Shown here: one piece after another, positions 14,101 through 23,690 of the stretch
How positions within the stretch are numbered: position 1 is the stretch's first letter
Layout of the letters: each line of letters opens with the position of its first letter
NCBI RefSeq assembly: GCF_032854445.1
Contig: NC_088301.1
Location: 46,867,116 to 46,931,115 of the forward strand
DNA length: 64,000 bases
DNA from: Liolophura sinensis
Lineage: Eukaryota > Mollusca > Polyplacophora > Chitonida > Chitonidae
Direction of reading: 5' to 3'
Notes under the pieces: generated by a model
What the model saw: only the letters and a program-made list of their open reading frames with translations
Told to the model about the DNA's origin: nothing
The model's database searches: none
Made by a program: the position numbers and the translations under genes

Positions 14101-16191
14101 TTTACAGGATTTGGAAGACTAAATGTATTGTTCACGTAAAGGCACTTGTGAACTTTACAGGAATTATAAAATAAGTCTGATACATTCATGCTATAAGGTA
14201 CATTCTCACTAGATCTGTGGTCGAATTTGTTGAGGATTTAAGGAATTACAAATTTCAAATTTCAACGATTCACATTTCAAGCTATCCAAAAATAAACAAT
14301 ATGTCACTGTTACACAATTTAACATCATTTCGGATCCATTTCTTTGATCGGATAAAAGAAAATCATGACCTCACATGATGGCCTGGGAAGCCCTGTCAGA
14401 TCTGGACTGCGAACCATTACAATCCATCTTGCAATCCAATCCAGCTAGCAATTCTTCAATCCGTTCAAAGAAACAGAAGGGAAAACAATGCAATTCTTCA
14501 TTTTTGTCAATTATTCGTTAGGCTGGCCCATTATGTTAGTATGGCATTTCTAGGCAGAGTTGATCCAAGTACACTGAGTGACTGTTGGATATGCCATATA
14601 CATGGCTGTTCAACCTACAGTCAGAGACGAGTGCCCTTGTTTAAATGGTGGGACACAGATGGCAGCCTGAATAACAACTCCAAATATCTCTAGCTGGTCA
14701 CATCCACATCATAACATCTCCCCATCCAATTGCTGCACAAAGTCTGGTAATGATAATCCAATAAAGTATCGTTTCAAGCGTAAAATGTCTGGTCACAAGA
14801 CCGGGTCATGTGAACACTTGAATTGTCACCAACAGTCCTGGACTCATTACAAAATTTTGAATAGCGATTGAAATTATTCCTCATCCAACATTCAGTGCAC
14901 TCTTGTTGCGGAATGTAACTCTGAAATCAACCAAAGTGTTGGCAGAGTTACAGGGAATAACTGCTTCTAATATGTCGGACTGATGCTAAGCCACATTTAC
15001 CACAATTTTCCCTGGCATAAATAGATGTCAACCAAGAGGTCCCCATAATCAACTAACCTGTTCTGAGTCTAGCCGAACCAAAAACTATCCATGGCAACTG
15101 CACAAATTCACAAAATAAATACATTTTCAGAAAATACATCCACTCTGGCCTTAAGCTGTCTGTATCCATTTTGATCACTTGCGGGAACGAACGAGACTGA
15201 AGCGCCATCTGACGACAGGGGGAGTGAACCAGTCAAATAGACGACTAGGCTTGCCAAGTGTAAAGATTCCCACTCCATGGTATTATCTCCATTGAACAAT
15301 CTTATTTTTATCTAGGCTCACATTGATCACATGACTTGTAAGCTTGACTATCAGAATGTGATGGCAGCCACAGTGGGTAGTGTTTAAAAATGTATTTATG
15401 TTGTCAATTTGTGCAGTTGTCACGGATCATTTTTGGTTCGGCGAGTCAGAACATGTTAGTCGAATATGGGAACCACTCGGTTGACATCAATTTACGCCAG
15501 GGAAGATTTAATCCGCGTGCGAAGATACAGTAAATTTGGCTTACCATCGATCAGACATATTAGAAGCCATCGATAAGACATATTATTCCCCTAACTCTCC
15601 CAACATTTCATGTTGATCAATTTCAGAGTTACTTTCTGCAACTAAGTGTACTCGGACTTAGGCAGAGTATTTGGGGTAGTCAATTAGCAAAGATTCTACA
15701 TACTATCCCTTTTAAGTGACATTAAAATCACACCCATGAGTTTAAAATCCTGGACTAAAAGTCTATAAATTAAGAGAGGACGATTGTGGCATTTTCTTAC
15801 TGTCGTGCCATCTTCAGTTCCATGGGGCTATGTTTAGGCCCACAAATATACGTAAACACAGCCCCACATACTCAGGACAGGGTTCCATATAATCATGTAC
15901 TTTGGTTGTTTAGATATTGAACCGACATGGCTACTATAAAACCATTTACATTGTATACATTCTGATCCAATAAAGCCTTACAACTTTCACATATGCAGTA
16001 GTCCAAGTTCAACCTGACGGAATACAGACAGTGTAATATGATCCGGCAGTGTAGTTGTTGTTGTAAAATGTGTGACGTTGGACGCCCTCCTTGCCAGGAC
16101 CGGGCACTCACCTTCCCGGGACGTTACTGGATTTCTTCCAGAAATTTGACTTCGAGCCGTCTTTCACTCCCGCGTTGCTTACAGCAGACAT
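5146..16191 (-). CDS. TBC1D22: TBC1D22 family Rab GTPase-activating protein (complete, 12 coding exons)
   Basis: Coding exons in transcript order: 16112-16191, 13013-13066, 11672-11895, 11069-11281, 10320-10390, 9885-10013, 9218-9283, 8739-8859, 7588-7770, 5973-6100, 5699-5794, 5146-5280. All boundaries are GT/AG, every phase joins, and the total is 1500 nt (499 aa plus stop), close to vertebrate TBC1D22A/B (about 505-517 aa). The N-terminus carries the family VYGAQHPP motif (exon 2) and a TSDAWDDGDDD acidic segment (exon 3). The TBC domain runs from about residue 192 (WSGIP at 198-202) to about 455. Both catalytic fingers are kept: Arg264 in IDIPR and Gln299 in SGYVQG. FRWMNNLLMRE and YTFAQPGI are diagnostic of this subfamily. 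Family members are Rab GAPs linked to the Golgi and ACBD3. Exon 4 encodes a diverged Pro/Gly-rich linker (SSPGLGP repeated). It is head-to-head with RPP14. Confidence 0.97.
6330..7110. repeat. Degenerate tandem repeat, ~135-160 bp units, in a TBC1D22 intron
   Basis: Blocks such as TATAAGGAAAATGGC, CTGGTAACCATG, GGACAAATGTGA, TCATCATCTG and AAACTCTATG recur in the same order about five times, with one shortened copy near 6735-6812. It lies in the intron between the exons at 5973-6100 and 7588-7770. The 67-76 codon frames here are the repeat itself. Confidence 0.7.
14875..15665. mobile_element. Large imperfect inverted repeat in TBC1D22 intron 1
   Basis: The left arm (about 14875-15130) and right arm (about 15385-15665) are reverse complements over some 250 bp with mismatches and small indels. 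Shared blocks are CAATTTGTGCAGTTG, TTTTTGGTTCGGC, GGTTGACATC, GCCAGGGAA, GACATATTAGAAGC and TTTCAGAGTTAC. About 255 bp of unrelated sequence separates the arms. No transposase is visible. A non-autonomous foldback DNA transposon or an old inverted duplication would both fit. Confidence 0.7.
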
Positions 16192-16735
16192 GGCTCCGGT
16201 TTTTGGTAAGCGCCTTCTTCTGAGTGCATCTTTACTTCAAATCATAGCGAAGATACAATTGCAGCTGACTTCCTTCTTCGAAAGAACACCGGAACACATC
16301 AAAAGCATATATTGCGATTTTTGCATTATGGGATACTTGAAACGTCGTCTTATTTGGTGGTTACCATCCAGAGATAATGAAGTTGTGGTGTCAAATTGAA
16401 CCGGATATGATGATTCAAGATACTCCATACTCGCTTACCTCCCCTGTCCCTATGTCGCATTTCACGGACCGTTATCGTTATTGTATGAATTCTCCAAGAA
16501 TAACCGCAATGATTTTCAATAATCAACATTCTGGATTCTTTCGGGGGACAATAAATCCACACAGAGAAAGCAAAATAAAAATGACAGAAAGGGGTCCGCC
16601 ATAGACGGCTCTTGTTCCACACCGATCAATGACATAATACACTTCCTGTGATACTGGCGCCGCCTATAAAACTACAACCGTGGAGTTTTGTAGAATAAGT
16701 CAGAAGAAGTAATGTTCATGTAGGTTTGCTAATAA
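16192..16735. promoter_or_regulatory. Probable bidirectional promoter of TBC1D22 (-) and RPP14/FAM32A (+)
   Basis: The interval separates the TBC1D22 start codon from the likely RPP14 5' non-coding exon. It holds an ETS-type CACTTCCTG near 16636 and a GC-richer GGCGCCGCC near 16657, in an otherwise AT-rich region. A good donor (GTAAGT at 16736-16741) could end a 5' UTR exon that splices to the acceptor at 17413-17414. Transcription starts are not determinable from sequence alone. Confidence 0.45.
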
Positions 16736-17422
16736 GTAAGTTTGATGATGGATATTTCCCACATATTATTCTGTTGACGATGTGAGAAACTATGGCTTCT
16801 AGTATGGGCTAGTTTGGATAAATGGTTGGCCAGTTTTTCTGTCATCTTGCGGAGCATCATTTTCACATTGCTAGTTATGGCCTGAAAATACTACAACGAC
16901 AACTTCTGTGTGTAGCTACGTGCACAAGACTAGTACTCAACTAAAAGGACACACACAGTTTTATAATTAGTGGGCTTTAATAATTGTTCACAAATCTCTT
17001 TTTTTTTTCTTACTGCTTTTCTCACGTGCACACTTCAAAAGATTTCTTATGTACCACTCAAGACAGACAAAAGAAGTTTTCACCTTAATTATACCAACAT
17101 ATTCCTACAGTGAGAATTGAATATAGTTTCACAACACTAACAAGGGGCTATTTTGTTGGCATCCATGCTCAAAGGAAACATCTGAATGATTTAGGTTTTT
17201 GTTATTTAGACTGGTGGTTTTTACTGATACCAAAAGACAATTTACATATGGCTCCAGTCGCGTCATATTACATAGGATATTGAACATAGCTTTCTGCTTA
17301 ATTGTATCGTCTGCATCACCCAATCCTGTTCAACTGATTACCGTAATGTAAGTGAAATATACTGTAGGATGCATAAAACATTAATCAAATATACAAATAT
17401 ACCTCTCCTTCCAGTCTTGGTG

Positions 17423-19969
17423 ATGTACAAGAGGGTGGTCATCAATAAGCCAGATTTCACCTATCTGAAAACCAAATTGTAAGTACAGTACTCGCCTCTA
17501 ATTTCACAGAATGATTTTTTTTACCATCAAAGTACCTTGATGTACGCTGTAATCCAGAAGGGAAATTACTTGGTGAAAAATCATGTGAATATATATTGTA
17601 TAAATGACCAAACATTGTGACCAAGAAAATTGCATTTGTAAATAAATGTGTTAACTTACCACTTTATATTATTAAAGTGTGTATGGAATACTATCTTCTA
17701 ATTAAACCTCAAAACTTCTTTGTAAGATCAGTGGAAACTTCAGAAATATTACTCTTCAAATTTTCTTGTTCTTGATAATTTGTTGTACCGATAATGTAGT
17801 GTAGTGTTTCTTAATAATTTCATGTTACGGTTATCATTTACAGAGATTTTGAAGAAAATACTGAAAACTTCACAATTGATGCCATCCTTTTCAAGTATGT
17901 GGTAAAACAAGCAGTTGGATTTGTCTTTGGAGAGGTATTTGTAAATTTTTATCCAGAGTACAGTCAGAGTGGTCAGTTTTTTTACTTTTTCTTATAATCT
18001 TATACCAGACTTCGTTGATGATGTCCTTATTAAGTATGGGGTCAAATAAATGTTCTTAATCAGTTCGTAAACTATTTATGGTAATTTTATACAAAATCTT
18101 TCATTGAGACCAAATAATAAAAAGATTTCTACGTGTACAGTTTTTCAGTGAAGTATCCATTTTTTTTTGCAAGGTGCACAGGTTTTCTTCACATAATGAC
18201 GTTGCAAAGATTGGACTTTTCAAATAGTTTTCTCTCATGAAGAAACATCTCTGCTGCTGTGTAAATAGTTTTGCAGAGGCGGTCACTGTAATAAGTGTAA
18301 ATTTTTGAGTAAGGCATCTGACAAACGTAGACTAAAGACTGTAGCTATTGAGGTTGACATGTTCTTTGACACCTTAACTCAATATCATGTTTTATTCGAC
18401 AAAGTACATGTACAATCGAGGTTTGCTTTATCTTAAATGCTGAAATGTATCGTGATGTGTGATGCTTGCTAAAATCTTTTTTTAAAAGACCTTTACATAG
18501 TTATATGATTTCATACTGTAATTGTGATTTTCTGATTCCCTGTATATCTCTTTCTCCACTGAAGGAAAGTGTGATTGTGCTTATCCAAAACATATCGCCT
18601 GTCATTCACGTTCTAGGTTGGTGGTAGTCTAAATGTTGATGTTTTGAAATACTCAATCAAGGAAAGAGAAGCAATTTTAAGGGTCCGTACAAGGTGAGCA
18701 AATGCAAATGTTTCAGGACAAAAATACTCAGAACATAATGAATAACACATAATCGAGAACTCAAGAACTGTTAATACTTGTTGTGGAAATTTTTCTTATG
18801 GGAACAAAAAATTCCATATAGATTAGCTGTAGAAACATATTAGGGGTAAGGTATGAAATCTAATTTAAATGTAGAAACAGCTACACAAACTGCTTAGTTC
18901 TGTTCTTTATAATTGAAAACATGCAGGTCAACGAACACTAAAACCATTCATTTACCATTAAATGATGACTGACTTTCTGTTCACAGTGCCGCTGTGCAGT
19001 TGCAGAGTGCATTGAGCCTATACAGTTCATACAAGGGAAAGTTGTGTGCATTCCACACTTTACAGGTCCGAGCTAAACTTCAGACACATTATAGGTGTAA
19101 TATTTGTTAATTTGAAAATTAAAAAAAAGTTTATATGAAAGTTGAACTCCATGTGTGCAGAAGCATTGCAAAATATCTTGGATAAAAAAAGAATCAAGAT
19201 AAATTAATATTCCGATCATATCAGAGCTGATTTAAATGTGGTTTAAATAAAGCTGACATAATGAGGTTAATCATTGAGGTGGAGGAGACAAGACAGGAAA
19301 AGGATTTTTCTAGCCTTTAAAATCCACTTTATTGCTATCTTGCAATATTAAGAATTATGTTTTGCTAAAGCAAGTTTGATTGAGAAAGCAATATTGTCAT
19401 CACAGAGATAATTTTTACTTGTTATGCAATAAAATGATTAGCATAGAACACCAGGAAGAATGTTGTTTCCTATGTTACCTGTCAGATAATCAGAACTGAC
19501 TTGGCTCCCTTATCTGTACAGGAATGATTAGTGAATGCCATGTTTAACCAATCGGCAGGTGTTGCTGGTGACAGCCAGAGACGCTGTTTTAAATGAATGA
19601 GTGAATGAATGATTGTGGCTTAATGCCCAATGACACTGGTTCGAAACCAAAAATCGAAACAGAAAATTTGTTGTTAGTGACTACAGGCAGCCAAAAGCTT
19701 GTGTGGTCTCATCTTGCACTAATGTGGCGTTCTAGTCAGTATGCCACACACAGGAAATGTTGTCAGCAATTACCAATGGTTGATTGATGTAGTTTGCCAT
19801 GGGAACTTCTGTTTTCTCTTCTTGTAAAACTGAATGTGATAGTATAAATGAGAACTTTTCTGAAAATTTCATTTAACAACAATCAGGTCAATAAATTAAC
19901 TCATTTGAATTCCAGGTCTCTCCACATTTGATTTCTTTGGCTGTTAACAGTCGACATATTGACGTGTAG
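17423..19969 (+). CDS. RPP14: Ribonuclease P/MRP protein subunit p14 (complete, 5 coding exons)
   Basis: Coding exons: 17423-17478, 17844-17934, 18617-18693, 18987-19065, 19916-19969. Phases join at every junction, giving 118 aa plus stop (human RPP14 is 124 aa). Family features in order are YKRVVINKP at the N-terminus, AVGFVFGE, LNVDVLKYS, REAILRV, SSYKGKLCAF, then VSPHLISLAVNSR at the end, all aligning block by block with vertebrate RPP14. The product is expected in RNase P and RNase MRP in the nucleus/nucleolus, in tRNA 5'-end and rRNA processing. ATG 17423 is the first in-frame start in its exon; an upstream exon could in principle add residues. The donor after exon 4 is CAG|GTCCGA, weaker than the others. 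The last exon continues directly into FAM32A, as vertebrate RPP14 mRNA continues into HTD2; no HTD2 frame was seen here. Confidence 0.93.
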
Positions 19970-19996
19970 TGTGAGATTGACTTGTGGGTTAAGGAA

Positions 19997-20362
19997 ATGT
20001 CAGACCCGTACGGTAGTGTGGCCTCAGGATCCCTGAAGCTTAAGGGAGTGTCTGATCACAAAATAAAGAAAAAGAAGAAGAGGAAGGACAAAGAGCTAAA
20101 ACAAATGGTAGAGAACACTGTCAAGGAGGATGGAGACAGCCTACAGGAGGGTTGTTCTTCACAAGTTGTAGTGAAAAAGGGGTATGTCGACAAGCGAACG
20201 AAAGCAGAGCTAGCTTTTGAGAGGGTTAAGCAAAAGCGCCAGGAAGAGGAGATCCTTGAAAAAGCAAGCAAGACTCACAAGGAAAGAATCATGGATTTTA
20301 ATCGACATTTAGATAACCTAACAGAACATTTTGACATTCCCAAGGTCAGCTGGACGAAATGA
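19997..20362 (+). CDS. FAM32A: FAM32A-like protein, second reading frame on the RPP14 last exon
   Basis: This is an uninterrupted 121-aa frame. The start ATG (19997) has G at -3, and ATG rather than the upstream in-frame TTG is chosen because MSDPYGS...LKLKGV matches the family N-terminus. A basic stretch follows at residues 22-35 (KIKKKKKRKDKELK), then DKRTKAELAFE, ASKTHKERIMDFNRHLD, and the nearly invariant C-terminal EHFDIPKVSWTK. Human FAM32A is 112 aa. It sits in the late human spliceosome, where its C-terminus reaches the active site and helps exon ligation. The frame starts 27 nt after the RPP14 TAG, in the same phase and with no intron visible between them. Vertebrate FAM32A is intron-containing as I recall, so this could be an ancient retrocopy or a lineage-specific intron loss. 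Its conservation argues that it is functional. Confidence 0.95.
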   Translation: MSDPYGSVASGSLKLKGVSDHKIKKKKKRKDKELKQMVENTVKEDGDSLQEGCSSQVVVKKGYVDKRTKAELAFERVKQKRQEEEILEKASKTHKERIMDFNRHLDNLTEHFDIPKVSWTK

Positions 20363-20660
20363 TCAATCATTATTGATTCTCAGTCTGGGGTGAACTGGAA
20401 AACATTTACTTCCATTATAAAGTGTTCATGAAGAGAATATCTCATCATTTGCCTGAAGAATATTCTCTTTTATAATGAATCATAGGCTACATTCATGAAC
20501 ATGATTTTTTGAACACCTTACTTCACTGAAGATGAGAACAAGAGTTAGATCTCCATGCTTGAACAGATTTGGTGGAGAAAAGTATTTGCTGCTTATGAAA
20601 GATGCATTATTATTGTATTTTAAATACCCTATATGAATAAATATATAAGACAGTCCTACT
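20363..20660 (+). terminator. 3' UTR with poly(A) signal for RPP14/FAM32A
   Basis: An AATAAA hexamer at 20636-20641 lies about 275 nt after the FAM32A stop, and a second lies at 20787-20792. A stem-loop can form at 20413-20476 (AGAGAATAT pairing with ATATTCTCT, extended by CATTATAA pairing with TTATAATG around a bulge). No other poly(A) signal lies between the RPP14 stop and FAM32A. Confidence 0.6.
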
Positions 20661-23440
20661 TGTTCGATGATGATCGATGTTCCATTCAGAATGTGTTAAT
20701 GTTTTGTTGTGGGATGAAGACAGTCACCGGTAAAGGTGTTCCTTGATGTGAAGGGAAGGGATGTCTTCTCCCTCAGATTTTACCCAAATAAAATAAGTAT
20801 GTACACTTCAAGTTCAAATTGTTTTGATGGTCTGCTTCGGTGTAAGGCACAGTCGTACTATTCTTTGCAGTTAAATGTATAAGTACAAGTGATAACATGG
20901 TGACGCTTTAGGTTTTCTTGTGCGGAATTTTACTCACTGTGAACCACGATTTCTTGGTTCTTATGCTAAATCACAAAACTAAAAAGGCATGCTTTTCAAC
21001 CTTTATCTGGGATACTTTATCGATCCATATGTACGTGTGGTCTGGAGATGTCTTGCATTTTCTGGAGGGTATCGCAAAAAGTATTGCTTTATTGAGCTCA
21101 GGTTGCGCATACATGCGAACAATAACATGATAAGACTGTACGCATTATTTATGCTATGTGTGCATATTAATCACGGTAAATAATAAAAATCATGACTTGC
21201 CATCTTGTGCTACGGAAATATTTGGATCAGTCTGTATAGCCTAGTAGTTAGAGGCGCTTGTCTTTCAATCGCCAGGAACACGAGGTTCATCGCCGGTCTT
21301 GCATGGGCACTGACTGTGTGGGGTCGTGTTGATAAGTAACCCGTGACACTTCTGAGGCCGTTTGCACAACGTAAATGTTCTTTAAAGACCACTTGTCCAG
21401 CAATATTACGTGCATATGTGTAAGTCATTTGTTGGAAATGTCATTGGTTGTCCCCGGGCACTCCGGTTTCATCCTCCCGTGAAACTGGGCCAGGGTGGCA
21501 TACGAAATTACAACTCTAATTTCCCGACTCTGCATCTCTTGTTTTGTAAATGTTCAAGTGTTGGGTTGAAGTGTTTCGTACAGGCAAGTTCTTTTGTAGC
21601 CAAAGCTAAGTTACAGATAAATGTAGTTCAATCCATGAACTGCTCTACAGTACATTTTTATAAGGTCACGAGACACAGTTTTTGCAACGAAAACTCTTTC
21701 ACACGAACAAATCTTTGAATAGATTCAACTTTTATTGTTCGCCTTGGTGCACATGGGTGATCGAAAGTCTACGATGACCTGATTGTTTGTCGTTTTGTTG
21801 GCAAAGATATGTAATATTACATATATAACATGTTGAATTCGATTTGTATGAATAAGTTTCGATATTAAATACTTATTACTTTTGGAAGGGCGGGTAAAGA
21901 TGCCATGTTTAAATAAATTAAGATTGTGAAGTAGTTCATAGTGTCCTTATCCACGACTAATGATTTCCCGCGTGTTGTACATGATGGCTATTTTCTTGAT
22001 TTAGGTCGTGACTGTTCACTTGCAAATTTAGTACATTTTCCAACTCTGACTCGTAGGACATTGGTGTCGAAGGCGCCCACATGTTCGTTTGTGTGTGCAG
22101 TATAACATTCTTCAACCAATGTTAATTGTTAGGTGGTTTACCAGGGCGCGCCGGGACACTCCACCCACCTACAAAAAAAATGGTCGCTATCCCCTATTGG
22201 TAATGCGTTAAACAAGAATCAAATAAATAGATAGTTGTGTATTTCTGACTTCAACACGTGTATTATTCACTGTGATGAGATGTTTATCTCCATATATGGT
22301 TACCAAAAGTGAAAAATTTTCGAGGCATGCCTAGACATTAAATTTAAGTGCGTTCTTGTTTTAACAGATTCGTATAGGTGTGCCGACTATAATCTTCATC
22401 GGAAGCAGGCCGGAATGTCACTTCTTGTGTATATGTATATATATACACATATATATGTTCTGTGCATGAATTTTATAGGCAACTGATTTTATGTCACTGG
22501 TTTAATGATGTAAATAACAATAAAATGCATGCACAAGTAATGTTTCACAGCAATGATGATTCTGAATAACGGAATAAATTATTATGACTTGGCGCCACAT
22601 TGGCAATATATAAGCCATAAGCTCTTTGTAGTAAGATCTTTTTCAGAATGAACCCTTTGAACTAGAAAACGTTTTTGTTGTTATGTGATCACTGCAGAAC
22701 TGAAATTCAAGCACTATAATCCATATGAGTATACATCGTCAAGATACAAACCTGTACCATTAGTTTATATAGATTATTAAATAATTGGTGATAATAGGTC
22801 ACGTGACATTTTCATTTCCGTTTCATTTTCTCGAGAAGTTTATCCTAAAAGGAACCCAATTTGACCGTTTTAGATGTACCTTTGTGCGCTGAATCCATTA
22901 CCGGAAATTTCAAGATTTTAGCGGAAGTTTTTTTTTTTTTTTTTTTTTTGGCGAAAGTTCACACAGACAACACCGTTTTGTAGGTTATTTGCCATTCCTG
23001 TAAAATACATAGTGTTCATCCTATTTCCGAATATCCGCAATTTTGAAGAAATCCCATTTTTCATCCCCTGCTAACCTGCAATTTGCAATATGCGACAGCC
23101 CATAAAGTGAGAAAATCAATTTTAACGAACCGGATGTGACATCAGACTTTAACGTAACTCGAAAACGCTTTGACCGTTTGTCGATCCGACCTGAGTGTAG
23201 GGCTCGGTTTGTAAACAGTATAGCCGTTGTGTATGGCCCGTTGTTTCCCTCTCCTTAAACTTTGCCCATAGAAAATGAAGCACTTTTAACACATTAGATT
23301 CAAACTTATGAATTCAAAAAATGAAGTAATGCGATATTGTTTTTCTGCTGTGTGCACAAAACTGAATGGCTTATATGGTTCGGCCGTTTTCCATTTCCAG
23401 TGGTTCCAGATGGCCTTTTCCCTTTGAACCTTCATCTCTT
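20661..23440. other. Gene-free stretch downstream of FAM32A
   Basis: I recognise no exons here. It contains an old tRNA-headed element (21223-21490), a self-complementary TA/CA-rich patch near 22425-22460 and a T21 run at about 22929-22949. A 28-bp block beginning TGATTTCCCGCGTG at 21961 recurs at 23932. Confidence 0.4.
21223..21490 (+). mobile_element. Degenerate tRNA-headed SINE
   Basis: A tRNA-like head starts near 21225: GTATAGCCTAGTAGTTAGAG as box A, TCTTTCAATCGCCAGGA in the middle, GAGGTTCATCGCC as box B. A body follows with CCCGGGCACTCCGGTTTC near 21450, which recalls the GGGCTCTGCCCGGTTTCC core of the 38.4 kb SINE. A related head lies on the minus strand at 42480-42590. Confidence 0.6.
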
Positions 23441-23442
23441 TT

Positions 23443-23690
23443 GCTGTAGCTCAGTTGCTAAGCGCGCTGGCGCAGCGCAATGACCCAGGAGTCTCTCACC
23501 AATGCGGTCGCTGTGAGGTCAAGTCCATCTCATGCTGCCTTCCTCTCCGACCGTACGTGGGAAGGTCTGCCAGCAACCTGCGGATGGTCGTGGGATTCCC
23601 CCGGGCTCTGCCCGGTATCCACCCACCATAATGCTGGCCGCCGTCGTATAAGGGAAATATTCTTGAGAACAGCGTAAAACACCGATAAGA
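23443..23690 (+). mobile_element. tRNA-derived SINE, V-SINE-like core (diverged copy)
   Basis: The tRNA-like head reads TGTAGCTCAGTTGCTAAGCG. The body shares CAGGAGTCTCTCACCAATGC, GGAAGGTCTGCCAGCAACC, GGGCTCTGCCCGG, ACCATAATGCTGGCCGCC and GCGTAAAACACC with the 38.4 kb copy. I see no clear target duplication or long poly(A), so it is older than the 38.4 kb insertion. Confidence 0.88.

Noticed and set aside
20363-20900. HTD2 as second cistron of RPP14, as in vertebrates
   Set aside because: No hot-dog-fold dehydratase frame is present after RPP14; the second frame is FAM32A.
21225-21300. Possible functional tRNA gene
   Set aside because: Box A/B-like blocks exist, but the acceptor and anticodon stems do not pair and a SINE body follows. 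The same applies to 42480-42590, 52260-52338 and 61728-61817.
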